Assembly (NCBI RefSeq): GCF_900110135.1 | Contig: NZ_FOCO01000001.1 | Coordinates: 1 to 64,000 of the forward strand | Origin: Pseudorhodobacter antarcticus | Lineage (GTDB): Bacteria; Pseudomonadota; Alphaproteobacteria; Rhodobacterales; Rhodobacteraceae | Reading direction: 5' to 3' | Length of the DNA stretch: 64,000 bases | In this document: one piece after another, positions 56,397 through 64,000 of the stretch | How positions within the stretch are numbered: position 1 is the first letter of the stretch | Layout of the letters: every line of letters starts with the position of its first letter | Position numbers and translations under genes: made by a program | The notes under the pieces: model-generated | Databases searched by the model: none | Told to the model about the DNA's origin: nothing | What the model saw: only the letters and a program-made list of their open reading frames with translations

Positions 56397-57170
56397 TTAT
56401 TTGGACCGGCGCGGGGCCTTGCCGTCGTCTTCGTCTTCATCCTCATCATCTTCGTCTGCGTCGGGCAGATTGAAGAAGCTGTCGGCATCGGAATAATCGG
56501 CTGATTTCTCCTCCGGCTCGGACAGGGTGAAGTTTTCAAGGCCTGCGATGGAAGATGGCATTTTCGGTTCATCCGGCATGGCCAGCGACTGCTCGGTGCT
56601 GACCAGCTTGCGGCGTTCATCATCCGACATCACACCGCCCGCTGCGGCCTTTTTACGCACGGCGATTTGCACGGCGGCGTCAAGTTCGGTCTGTTTGCAC
56701 AGGCCAAGGGCGACCGGATCAATCGGGGTGATGTTGTTGATGTTCCAATGCGTGCGTTCGCGAATCGCCAAAATGGTGGGTTTCGTTGTGCCAACCAGCT
56801 TGCTGACTTGACCATCGGTCAATTCCGGGTGGAATTTCACCAGCCACAAGATGGACGCAGGGCGATCTTGACGTTTGGACAAGGGCGTATAGCGCGGGCC
56901 ACGGCGTTTCTCCTCGCCCACCGCGGACGCGATGAATTTAAGGCGCAGGCGGTAGGCAGGATCGGCCTGCCCTTTTTCAATTTCGCCCGGTTCCAACTGG
57001 TTGTTGCCAACGGGATCAAAGCCTTTGACGCCGGTTGCGACGTCGCCATCCGCAATGCCCTGCACCTCCAGCTCGTGCAGACCACAAAAGTCTGCGACCT
57101 GTTTGAAGGTCAGGGTCGTGTTGTCCACCAGCCAGACGGCGGTTGCTTTGGACATCAGTGGCTTGTTCAT
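56397..57170 (-). CDS. trcR: cell-cycle transcriptional regulator TrcR (DUF1013)
   Basis: 257 aa. MNKPLMSKATAVWLVDNTTLTFKQVADFCGLHELEVQGI is a DUF1013 N-terminal HTH, then DPVGNNQLEPGEIEKG and RHASILWLVKFHPELTDGQVSKLVGTTKPTI-like second HTH. The tail is very acidic (DEDDEDEDEDDG) and ends in APRRSK. Described in Caulobacter/Rhodobacter as a cell-cycle regulator; strongly alphaproteobacterial. Ribosome site AAAGGAG. Confidence 0.88.
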   Translation of the reverse strand: MNKPLMSKATAVWLVDNTTLTFKQVADFCGLHELEVQGIADGDVATGVKGFDPVGNNQLEPGEIEKGQADPAYRLRLKFIASAVGEEKRRGPRYTPLSKRQDRPASILWLVKFHPELTDGQVSKLVGTTKPTILAIRERTHWNINNITPIDPVALGLCKQTELDAAVQIAVRKKAAAGGVMSDDERRKLVSTEQSLAMPDEPKMPSSIAGLENFTLSEPEEKSADYSDADSFFNLPDADEDDEDEDEDDGKAPRRSK

Positions 57171-57296
57171 CGCAACACTCCTTTACAAATCCCTTCCATG
57201 CCGGGAAAACGGTTGCGGGCCGAGGCACCGCGTCGTGTTCGTTTTCGGGGAAGTCACGGTGCGTATAATCGCCCCAGAGGGCAGAGGAAAGAGAAA

Positions 57297-57941
57297 ATGC
57301 GTGTATTTGCAGTGGTGATCGGGTTTGTGATGGCTTTTTCGGGGGCCGTGGCGCGGGCAGAGGGCGAAAAAGCGGGAGAATTTGACTATTATGTGATGGC
57401 GTTAAGCTGGTCATCGAACTGGTGCGCGCTGGAAGGCGATGCGCGGGGCGAGGACCAATGCCTGCCCGGCAAGGGGTTGACGTTCACGTTGCACGGGCTG
57501 TGGCCGCAATACGAATTGGGCTGGCCGGATTTTTGCCGCACCACGGCGCGGGACCCGTCGCGCGCGCAATCGGCCGGGATGGAGGATATTATGGGCAGCG
57601 CGGGGCTGGCCTGGTATCAATGGAAAAAGCATGGGCGCTGCACGGGGTTGGCGGCGGATGCGTATTTTGCAACATCGCGCAAAGCGTTTGCGAAGGTTAA
57701 GCAGCCAGAGATTTTTGCCAAGATTAGCAATACGTTGGAGGTGCCTGCGGCTGTGGTGGAGGAGGCGTTTTTGGCCGCCAATCCGGCGTTGACGCGCGAC
57801 ATGATCACGGTGACGTGCCGGGCGGGGATGATCCAAGAGGTGCGGCTGTGCCTGACCAAAGATTTGGAGCCACGGGTGTGTGGAGCCGACACGGTGCGCG
57901 ATTGTACGATGCAGGATGCGGTTTTGGGGGCTGTGCGATAA
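57297..57941 (+). CDS. ribonuclease T2 family protein, exported
   Basis: 214 aa with signal peptide (FAVVIGFVMAFSGAVARA). The two RNase T2 active-site segments are present: FTLHGLWPQ (CAS I) and WKKHGRC (CAS II), plus six or more Cys for disulfides. Periplasmic or secreted endoribonuclease producing 2',3'-cyclic phosphates. Ribosome site AGGAAAGAGAAA. Divergent from trcR (126 bp between starts). Confidence 0.92.
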   Translation: MRVFAVVIGFVMAFSGAVARAEGEKAGEFDYYVMALSWSSNWCALEGDARGEDQCLPGKGLTFTLHGLWPQYELGWPDFCRTTARDPSRAQSAGMEDIMGSAGLAWYQWKKHGRCTGLAADAYFATSRKAFAKVKQPEIFAKISNTLEVPAAVVEEAFLAANPALTRDMITVTCRAGMIQEVRLCLTKDLEPRVCGADTVRDCTMQDAVLGAVR

Positions 57942-57985
57942 GGGGCCTATCAAACTGGCCGCCCGTGTGTGACGCGGGCGGCGCA

Positions 57986-58013
57986 GAGGTATTTAAGCCA
58001 AGGCGAATTGGGG
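57986..58013 (+). repeat. intergenic repeat A, copy 4
   Basis: GAGGTATTTAAGCCAAGGCG followed by AATTGGGG. It fills the convergent gap between RNase T2 and the quinone oxidoreductase gene, ending one base before the latter's stop. Confidence 0.65.
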
Positions 58014-58014
58014 A

Positions 58015-59007
58015 TTAATCCGCGACCTTGAGGACGATCTTGCCGATATGGCCCGGGGTTTCGATCCGCCAATGGGCGGCGGGGGCCTGATCCAGCGGGT
58101 ATTCGCTGTCCATCACGGGTTTGAACGCGCCGCGGGCGATCATGGGCCAAACGTGTTGTTCGACGGCCGCTGCGATGCGCGCCTTTGCCAGATCGGATTG
58201 CGGGCGCAGGGTGGAGCCGGTGAGGGTGAGGCGGCGGATCATAATCTCGGCGAAATTCAGTTCCATTTTCGCGCCGGTGAGGAAGGCGATTTGCACAAGC
58301 CGGCCATCATCGGCAAGGCTTTGGATGTTGCGGGGCAGGTATTTGCCGCCGACCATGTCAAGGATAAGGTCGGCGCCGCCTGCGGATTTCATCATCTCCA
58401 CATAATCATCGGTGGTGTAGTCGATGGCTTGTTCGGCACCCAGTTCCTTGCAAACATTGACCTTTTTATCCGACCCGGCGGTGGCGAAAACGCGGGCGCC
58501 AAGAGCGTGGGCGATTTGGATGGCGGTGGTGCCGATGCCGGAGGTGCCGCCGTGGACAAGGAATTTCTCCCCCGCCTTGAGCCGCCCGCGCATCACGATG
58601 TTGGACCAGACGGTGAAGCAGGTTTCGGGCAAACAGGCCGCTTGGTCCATTGGCATGCCGGGGGGCACTGGCAGCGCGTGGTCGGCGGCGGTCAGGGCAT
58701 ATTCGGCGTAACCTCCGCCCGGCAGCAGCGCGCAAACCGCATCGCCCACAGCCCAGCGCGTGACGCCCGGACCCACAGCGGCGACATAGCCCGAACATTC
58801 CAGCCCCGGCAGCGGCGATGCGTTGGCGGGTGGGTTGTAACTGCCCGCGCGTTGCAGCGCGTCAGGGCGGTTCACGCCCGCATAGGCAACCCGGATGAGG
58901 ATTTGGCCATGCAGCGGCACGGGTACTGGCACCGAGCAAGGGTGCAGCACATCGGGGGGGCCGGGTTGTGTAATCTCAATCGCGAGCATGGCATCGGGTA
59001 CGGACAT
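58015..59007 (-). CDS. NAD(P)H-quinone oxidoreductase, zinc-less MDR family (QOR/Tp53I3-like)
   Basis: 330 aa medium-chain reductase. GroES-like start (RVAYAGVNRPDALQRAGSY), the Rossmann VHGGTSGIGTTAIQIAHALG with NADP-binding AGSDKKVNVCKELGAEQAIDY, and EIMIRRLTLTGSTLRP near the C-terminus. No zinc-ligand Cys cluster. Cytosolic one- or two-electron quinone reduction is likely. Start may also be the ATG at 58989 (MLAIEI). Confidence 0.85.
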   Translation of the reverse strand: MSVPDAMLAIEITQPGPPDVLHPCSVPVPVPLHGQILIRVAYAGVNRPDALQRAGSYNPPANASPLPGLECSGYVAAVGPGVTRWAVGDAVCALLPGGGYAEYALTAADHALPVPPGMPMDQAACLPETCFTVWSNIVMRGRLKAGEKFLVHGGTSGIGTTAIQIAHALGARVFATAGSDKKVNVCKELGAEQAIDYTTDDYVEMMKSAGGADLILDMVGGKYLPRNIQSLADDGRLVQIAFLTGAKMELNFAEIMIRRLTLTGSTLRPQSDLAKARIAAAVEQHVWPMIARGAFKPVMDSEYPLDQAPAAHWRIETPGHIGKIVLKVAD

Positions 59008-59031
59008 GGCGGCTTCTTTCTGTTTGGGCGG

Positions 59032-59757
59032 TTAGCGGCGGGTGCGGCCCGGCAAATCATCTGGCCGTTTTGGCATCTTTACCTTTTCCATCCAGTTAAC
59101 CACCCCTTGAATTGGCCCCGAAAGTGGGCCGTTTTGCAGGAAATTTGCCACGGGGTTATCGCGCAGGGCGGATTTGGCCTTTTCGATCTGCATCACGTTG
59201 GCGATGCGGCGGTCCAAAAACTCCCATGTGTTGCTGTGGTTTTGGCTGTCATCTCCCAGCCAGAACAGCACGGTCGCGGCGTAGACGCCCGACAGGGTGG
59301 CGCGTTTGGTGTACCAATTCACATCGGTGCTGGTGTCGCCCAACGCGCGCCAAATCGCATCGGCGGTGCCCCAAATGGCCTTTGCCCCCTCGCCCGCGTT
59401 TTGCGGCAGGGCGAACAGGGTGGTGCCCCGGCGCACCAGTTCTTTATCCCCCACCAATTCCAACCGGGTGCGAATGGCAAAGGCCACGCGGTCGGAATAA
59501 CGGTAAGTGCCGAGGTTGGCGGTGGCCAAGCGGTCGGTCATCGCATCATCGCCCGCGTGGTGAAAGGCCAGCGCAAGGTCGATGCCGCCGCGCGGGAACA
59601 GCGCGCGGGCCAGACCATCCGCCACGCCCGAATCAGTGATCGCCGCGCGAAAAGTGGTTTCGGTCCACCCATCAAAGGCGACATGCGGCAATGCTGCCTG
59701 CAAAATGGCCTGTTTTGTGGCATCGGTTCCGGTGGATTGGGTTTCATTAGTCATCAT
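59032..59757 (-). CDS. coq9: ubiquinone biosynthesis protein COQ9
   Basis: 241 aa. A TetR-like helical fold: KQAILQAALPHVAFDGWTETTFRAAI, GLARALFPRGGIDLALAFH, then the COQ9 C-terminal TWEFLDRRIANVMQIEKAK. Lipid-binding partner of COQ7-type hydroxylase in ubiquinone synthesis. ATG at 59757 or the next codon. Divergent from rpsU (105 bp). Confidence 0.9.
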   Translation of the reverse strand: MMTNETQSTGTDATKQAILQAALPHVAFDGWTETTFRAAITDSGVADGLARALFPRGGIDLALAFHHAGDDAMTDRLATANLGTYRYSDRVAFAIRTRLELVGDKELVRRGTTLFALPQNAGEGAKAIWGTADAIWRALGDTSTDVNWYTKRATLSGVYAATVLFWLGDDSQNHSNTWEFLDRRIANVMQIEKAKSALRDNPVANFLQNGPLSGPIQGVVNWMEKVKMPKRPDDLPGRTRR

Positions 59758-59862
59758 CGGTCCCCTTTGGTCGCTATGGTAGACAAGCCTACCCCCCTTT
59801 GATATAGGGCGAATTGCCTGCACATCCGTGCAAATTTAACTTAGAAAGGTGGTGAAAACCAC

Positions 59863-60069
59863 ATGCAGGTCAGCGTCCGCGACAATAACGTCGAACAAGC
59901 CCTTCGGGCCTTGAAGAAAAAGCTCCAGCGCGAAGGCGTGTTCCGCGAAATGAAACTTAAACAGCATTTCGAGAAACCGTCTGTCAAAAAAGCCCGTGAG
60001 CAAGCTGAAGCCATTCGACGTGCGCGCAAACTCGCGCGTAAGAAGCTCCAGCGCGAAGGCGGAATGTAA
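59863..60069 (+). CDS. rpsU: 30S ribosomal protein S21
   Basis: 68 aa, very basic: [39 protein letters not shown] (two parts) and [16 protein letters not shown]-like C-terminal tail. Ribosome site GAAAGGTGGTG. A terminator follows, so it is monocistronic. Confidence 0.96.
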   Translation: MQVSVRDNNVEQALRALKKKLQREGVFREMKLKQHFEKPSVKKAREQAEAIRRARKLARKKLQREGGM

Positions 60070-60121
60070 ATTCCCTTTTCGACGCGTGTACACTGGGCAA
60101 GGTAACTTGCCGGTCTAAAAT

Positions 60122-60150
60122 CACCCCCTTGCGCAAGCCGGGGGGTTTTT
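60122..60150 (+). terminator. rho-independent terminator of rpsU
   Basis: CACCCCCTTGC / GCAAGCCGGGGGG hairpin followed by a TTTTT run. Confidence 0.75.
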
Positions 60151-60226
60151 CTTTGCCGCCATTGTTTTGGGGTGCTATTTGTGCAAAACCGCACGCCGAT
60201 AGTCCCAAACAAAGGCCGCCCCTGAA

Positions 60227-60925
60227 ATGTCCGCAAGCATGATGTCCACCGTGATTAAGCCCATTCATCGCGAAGGGTGGCGGTTTATTCCGATTTTTGC
60301 GGCTGTGACCGTGGTTTTGTTTATCATTTGGCAACCACTGGGCTGGATTGGGCTGGGCCTGACCATTTGGTGTTATTACTTTTTCCGCGACCCAAAGCGG
60401 GTGACGCCCACGCGCGAAGGGTTGATTATTAGCCCCGCCGATGGCGTGATTTCGTTGTTGGAACCCGCCGTGCCGCCCACCGAATTGGGACTGGGGCCAG
60501 AGCCGATGATGCGGGTATCGGTGTTTATGAACGTGTTTAACTGCCATGTGAACCGCCTGCCGATTGAAGGGCAGATCACGAAAATCGCGTATCGCCCCGG
60601 CAAGTTCCTGAACGCATCGCTGGACAAGGCAAGCGTGGACAATGAGCGCAACGCGCTGGTGGTGCGGATGAATGATGGGCGCGATTTGGCCGTGGTGCAG
60701 ATCGCAGGTTTGGTGGCGCGCCGCATTGTGTGCGAGGTGCCCGAGGGCGCGCGCCTGCAAACCGGCGAACGGTTTGGCATGATCCGCTTTGGGTCGCGGC
60801 TGGATGTGTACCTGCCCGAAGGGGTGGAGCCGTTGGTCTGTCTGGGCCAAACCATGGTCGCGGGCGAGACGGTTTTGGCCGATATTCATGCGGTTGAGAC
60901 ACCGCGCCTGGGCCGCGAGAGATGA
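60227..60925 (+). CDS. psd: phosphatidylserine decarboxylase, small form
   Basis: 232 aa. Makes phosphatidylethanolamine. TM helix [18 protein letters not shown] near the N-terminus, [26 protein letters not shown], and the pyruvoyl self-processing site [11 protein letters not shown] near residue 185-190. The short form typical of alphaproteobacteria. Coupled to pssA by an ATGA overlap. Confidence 0.93.
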   Translation: MSASMMSTVIKPIHREGWRFIPIFAAVTVVLFIIWQPLGWIGLGLTIWCYYFFRDPKRVTPTREGLIISPADGVISLLEPAVPPTELGLGPEPMMRVSVFMNVFNCHVNRLPIEGQITKIAYRPGKFLNASLDKASVDNERNALVVRMNDGRDLAVVQIAGLVARRIVCEVPEGARLQTGERFGMIRFGSRLDVYLPEGVEPLVCLGQTMVAGETVLADIHAVETPRLGRER

Positions 60926-61668
60926 GCGTGGAGCCGCAAAAAAAGCGTGACAGCCTGTCGTTGATCCTGATGTTGCCCAATATGGTGACGATTTTGGGGT
61001 TATGTGCGGGGCTGACATCCATCCGGTTTGTGCTGGTGGGGCGTTACGATATTGCGGCGGCGTTGATTATTTTTGCAGCCCTGATTGATGGGTTGGACGG
61101 ATTGCTGGCGCGGCGGTTGAACGCGGCCAGCGATATTGGCGGCGAGTTGGACAGCCTGTCGGATTTTCTGTGTTTTGGCGTGGCACCCGGCATTTTGGTG
61201 TTTCAATTTGCGTTAAGCCGCGATTTCACGACCGGCTGGATGTTCGTGCTGATCTATGTTTGCTGTGCCTGTTTGCGGCTGGCGCGGTTCAACGTGTCGC
61301 GCGATGACCCTGCCCCCACGGGCAAGCCGCATTTTGTGGGCGTGCCTGCGCCTGCGGGGGCGATGTTGGCGCTGTTGCCGCTGTTTTTGACCCAGCAAGG
61401 CGCGATTGATGCGCGCGATTACCCCGAGGTGTTTGGGATTTGGATTGTGATTGTGGCGTGGCTGATGGTCAGCAAAGTGCCCACAATTTCGTCCAAGGCA
61501 ATCCGGGTGCCGCGCGAATGGCAGTTGGTGGTGTTGCTGGCGGGCGCAGTCGTTGTGGGCCTGATGGTAACGCGGTTTTGGCTGCTGCTGGTGATTTTGG
61601 ATTTGGCCTATGCTGCGGTGACGGTGGTGGCCGTGGTGCGGCATTTCCGGGCGCGGCGCGCGGGTTGA
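60922..61668 (+). CDS. pssA: CDP-diacylglycerol-serine O-phosphatidyltransferase
   Basis: 248 aa, about six TM helices. The CDP-alcohol phosphatidyltransferase motif is [23 protein letters not shown] (read in two parts; DGx2AR-x8-GxxxD-xxxD). Forms phosphatidylserine, substrate of Psd encoded just upstream, so the two steps are co-transcribed. Confidence 0.95.
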   Translation: MSVEPQKKRDSLSLILMLPNMVTILGLCAGLTSIRFVLVGRYDIAAALIIFAALIDGLDGLLARRLNAASDIGGELDSLSDFLCFGVAPGILVFQFALSRDFTTGWMFVLIYVCCACLRLARFNVSRDDPAPTGKPHFVGVPAPAGAMLALLPLFLTQQGAIDARDYPEVFGIWIVIVAWLMVSKVPTISSKAIRVPREWQLVVLLAGAVVVGLMVTRFWLLLVILDLAYAAVTVVAVVRHFRARRAG

Positions 61669-61716
61669 TCAGCGGACCCCTTGCGCGGTAGGGTTTACCG
61701 AACAAGGGAGGTGTCT

Positions 61717-62835
61717 ATGATTATCGGCTGTCCAAAGGAAATCAAACCGCAAGAGTTTCGGGTGGGCCTGACGCCGGGGGCCGCCCTTGAGGCGGTAAAG
61801 CATGGCCACCAAGTGATGGTGCAAACCGGGGCCGGAATTGGTGCCGGGTTTGAGGATGCCGATTATCTGGCGGCCGGCGCACAAATTCTGGGCACCGCCG
61901 AGGAGGTTTTTGCTAACGCGGAGATGATCGTCAAGGTCAAGGAGCCCCAAGCGGCGGAGCGCGCGCGGTTGCGCAAAGGCCAAGTTTTGTTTACCTATCT
62001 GCACCTTGCGCCCGACCGTGCGCAGACCACGGATTTGCTGGCATCAGGTGTCACCGCGATTGCCTATGAAACCGTGACGGATGCGCGGGGCGGCTTGCCG
62101 TTGCTGGCGCCCATGTCCGAGGTGGCGGGCCGGTTGGCGCCGCAGGTGGGAGCGTGGACGCTGCAAAAGGCCAATGGTGGGCGGGGGATTTTGCTGGGCG
62201 GTGTGCCCGGTGTGCTGCCCGGCAATGTCGTGGTGATTGGCGGCGGCGTGGTGGGCACGGCGGCGGCACGCGTGGCGATTGGGATGGGGGCCAATGTGAC
62301 GGTGCTGGACCGCTCGCTGGCGCGCCTAAGCTGGCTGGATGATCTGTGGCAGGGGCGGTTGATCACGCAATACGCATCGGCGGCGGCCACGGCGGAGTCG
62401 ATAAAAACCGCCGATATGGTGATTGGCGCGGTGTTGGTGCCGGGGGCTGCAGCGCCCAAATTGATCAGCCGGGCGCAGTTGGCAACCATGCGGCCGGGTG
62501 CGGTGCTGGTCGATGTGGCGATTGACCAAGGCGGGTGTTTTGAGACGTCACGCGCCACCACCCACCAAGACCCGATTTATGAGGTGGAGGGCATCATGCA
62601 TTATTGCGTGGCGAATATGCCGGGGGCCGTGGCGCGCACATCGACGCTGGCCTTGGGCAATGCGACCATGCCGTTTATGCTGGCGCTGGCGAATAAGGGC
62701 TGGAAACAGGCCTGCGCCGATGATGCGCATTTGCTGGCGGGGCTGAACACGCATGCGGGCCATCTGACCTATGCGGCAGTGGGGGCGGCGTTGGATTTGC
62801 CGTCCATCACGGGCGCGCAGGCGTTGGCGCAGTAA
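61717..62835 (+). CDS. ald: alanine dehydrogenase
   Basis: 372 aa. NAD-dependent L-alanine deamination or synthesis. [37 protein letters not shown], and the NAD-binding [24 protein letters not shown] near residue 170. Catalytic His in FTYLHLA and Lys in VKVKEP. Start preceded by GGGAGGTGTCT. Confidence 0.95.
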   Translation: MIIGCPKEIKPQEFRVGLTPGAALEAVKHGHQVMVQTGAGIGAGFEDADYLAAGAQILGTAEEVFANAEMIVKVKEPQAAERARLRKGQVLFTYLHLAPDRAQTTDLLASGVTAIAYETVTDARGGLPLLAPMSEVAGRLAPQVGAWTLQKANGGRGILLGGVPGVLPGNVVVIGGGVVGTAAARVAIGMGANVTVLDRSLARLSWLDDLWQGRLITQYASAAATAESIKTADMVIGAVLVPGAAAPKLISRAQLATMRPGAVLVDVAIDQGGCFETSRATTHQDPIYEVEGIMHYCVANMPGAVARTSTLALGNATMPFMLALANKGWKQACADDAHLLAGLNTHAGHLTYAAVGAALDLPSITGAQALAQ

Positions 62836-62841
62836 CAAAAA

Positions 62842-62860
62842 GGCCCCCGGTTTGGGGGCC
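62842..62860 (-). terminator. terminator of mscL (also convergent ald)
   Basis: Stem GGCCCCC / GGGGGCC with a short TTT loop (8 bp including G-C extensions), preceded on the plus strand by AAAAA, i.e. a T-run after the hairpin on the minus strand. Confidence 0.75.
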
Positions 62861-62886
62861 AATCATCGCTTGCCCATGTGGCAGGC

Positions 62887-63315
62887 TTATTTCTTTAGCG
62901 CGGCCAAAATTTCGGCCAACAGTTCGGTTTCGGTTGGCCCGGCGGGGGTTTCGGGGGCTGCAGCCTCCTCCTTGGCGGACGCGTCTTTCAAACGGTTCAC
63001 CCCTTTGACCAACATAAACACCACAAAGGCGATGATCACAAAGTTGATGCAAGCCGTGATGAATGCCCCATAAGCAAACACCGCCGCCCCGGATTCGCGC
63101 GCGGTCTCAAGGCCAACACCTTGTACAACAGTCCCGCTGAGGACCACATACATATTGGCAAAATCAACGCCGCCCAGCACCAAACCAACAAGCGGATTGA
63201 TCAGATCGGCAACAAGTGAGCTGACGATGGCCGTAAACGCCGCCCCGATGATAATCCCCACAGCAAGGTCCATAACATTGCCCTTGGCGATGAAATCCTT
63301 GAATTCTTTGATCAT
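62887..63315 (-). CDS. mscL: large-conductance mechanosensitive channel
   Basis: 142 aa. N-terminal amphipathic helix [26 protein letters not shown]1 [22 protein letters not shown]2 [24 protein letters not shown], and a charged C-terminal helix ending [10 protein letters not shown]. Opens on membrane tension at hypo-osmotic shock. Convergent with ald; divergent from the partial GST. Confidence 0.96.
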   Translation of the reverse strand: MIKEFKDFIAKGNVMDLAVGIIIGAAFTAIVSSLVADLINPLVGLVLGGVDFANMYVVLSGTVVQGVGLETARESGAAVFAYGAFITACINFVIIAFVVFMLVKGVNRLKDASAKEEAAAPETPAGPTETELLAEILAALKK

Positions 63316-63465
63316 TTTTGGTTCCTTTGGTTTTTTGGGATCAGTACGGCCAATGCCCAGTGTTCACATACGCACACCTTGGCGCGCATAATGCCCGAAA
63401 TCCAAGGGTTAATCAGGGGGGAAAAGCCCCCTATACTGGGCAAAATCCATAAAAGGACATCTGAC

Positions 63466-64000
63466 ATGCTTCCCTTCCAAAACCATCCTATCCAAACCCG
63501 CTGGCCCGCCAAATCGCCGCAGCTGTTGCAACTCTATTCCCTGCCCACCCCCAACGGCGTCAAAGTGTCGATCGCGCTGGAGGAGATGGGCATCGCATAC
63601 GAGCCGCATCTGGTGGATTTCGCGACCAACGATCAAATGACACCAGAATTTTTGGCCTTGAACCCCAACAACAAAATCCCCGCGATCATTGACCCGAACG
63701 GGGCAAACGGCCCGGTTGCGCTGTTTGAAAGCGGTGCGATCTTGATTTATCTGGCGGAAAAATCGGGGCAATTGCTGCCGGATGCCAACCGGTACGAGGT
63801 GCTGCAATGGCTGATGTTTCAAATGGGCGGGCTTGGTCCGATGTTCGGGCAATTGGGCTATTTCCACCATTTCGCGGGCAAAGAGATTGACGATCCCCGC
63901 CCCAAAGAACGCTACCGTGCGGAAGCCGCGCGGCTGCTGATGGTGCTGGACGGCGCATTGGCGGGGCGCGATTGGATTGCGGGCGACTATTCCATCGCCG
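63466..64000 (+). CDS. glutathione S-transferase, partial (cut by window edge)
   Basis: 178 codons open to the window end. N-terminal thioredoxin-like domain LLQLYSLPTPNGVKVSIALEEMG with LNPNNKIPAIIDPNG and ESGAILIYLAEKSG (the Glu-Ser GSH-binding pair); the C-terminal helical domain begins LQWLMFQMGGLGPMFGQLGYFHHFA. The pattern TPNGxKVSI is of the YfcG/Nu-class disulfide-reductase type. AAAAGGA ribosome site. Not complete, so start of the 3' part is unseen. Confidence 0.9.
   Translation, partial: MLPFQNHPIQTRWPAKSPQLLQLYSLPTPNGVKVSIALEEMGIAYEPHLVDFATNDQMTPEFLALNPNNKIPAIIDPNGANGPVALFESGAILIYLAEKSGQLLPDANRYEVLQWLMFQMGGLGPMFGQLGYFHHFAGKEIDDPRPKERYRAEAARLLMVLDGALAGRDWIAGDYSIA

Noticed and set aside
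58048-59802. 584-codon plus-strand frame across the quinone oxidoreductase and coq9
   Set aside because: Antisense to two recognised families; no ribosome site and no domain.
1-64000. CRISPR arrays, tRNA genes, prophage, toxin-antitoxin pairs, riboswitches
   Set aside because: I looked through intergenic gaps for spaced direct repeats, T-loop GTTCGA/GTTCAA motifs and paired small genes and found none convincing; cobC-cbiB has no visible cobalamin box.

Overview
The window is a GC-rich stretch of chromosome (I estimate high 50s % GC) from an alphaproteobacterium, most likely a marine-type Rhodobacterales (Rhodobacteraceae/roseobacter group). This rests on gene content and order: ychF-trpA, rpsA-ihfB-lapA-trpF-trpB, a three-gene peptide deformylase array before fmt, dnaX-ybaB-recR, a TrcR (DUF1013) regulator, COQ9, and small intergenic repeats ending in a GTATTTAAGCCAAG-like core of the kind I recall from this order. 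Almost all of it is core or housekeeping DNA. I found no prophage, CRISPR array, toxin-antitoxin pair, secretion system, defence island or tRNA. The only mobile DNA is a partial IS3-family element at the left edge.

Layout. 1-934: partial IS3 orfA abutting a probably truncated membrane protein gene. 935-6845: ychF, trpA, a decayed class III aminotransferase, a glutamine synthetase-like (gamma-glutamyl ligase) gene and an L-lactate dehydrogenase. 6849-11819: MFS transporter, rplY, pth, serine hydrolase, DUF2237 protein, truncated haemoglobin, small exported protein. 11980-21770 (minus strand): the aroA-cmk-rpsA-ihfB-lapA-trpF-trpB block, with a trans-sulfuration-type enzyme, a glutathione peroxidase, a nitroreductase, an acetyltransferase and a small membrane protein inserted. 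21888-27673: MBL-fold hydrolase, L,D-transpeptidase with a MalY-type C-S lyase, def1-def2-def3, fmt. 27834-31824: cobC-cbiB (cobalamin), a broken MltB-like transglycosylase, a glycosyltransferase. 31821-36310: smc and a KamA/EpmB-type radical SAM enzyme. 36550-42077: acetyltransferase, DMT transporter, the two halves of MnmC as separate divergent genes, an FMN reductase, a ThDP enzyme. 42166-49897: slt, dapA, double cupin, DMT transporter, smpB, Gly-rich small protein, sseA, aromatic aminotransferase. 49898-55065: HAD phosphatase, 4.5S RNA (ffs), rsgA, phosphatase, dnaX-ybaB-recR. 55435-64000: membrane LytTR regulator, trcR, RNase T2, quinone oxidoreductase, coq9, rpsU, psd-pssA, ald, mscL, partial glutathione S-transferase.

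Functional themes are tryptophan and shikimate synthesis, translation (S1, L25, S21, Pth, SmpB, RsgA, SRP RNA, deformylases, Fmt), envelope maintenance, phospholipid synthesis (Psd, PssA), chromosome upkeep (SMC, IHF-beta, DnaX, RecR) and tRNA wobble modification. Many neighbours overlap by ATGA, GTGA or TTGA, suggesting translational coupling.

No clearly new multi-gene system is visible. The observations most worth a second look are: a deformylase array whose third member lacks the motif-2 Cys and motif-3 Glu; rsgA with no ATG/GTG/TTG start between ffs and its first conserved domain; the split, divergent MnmC; two transport/envelope-type genes broken by readable lesions; two families of intergenic repeats; and an 11-bp RNA hairpin ahead of a membrane LytTR regulator.
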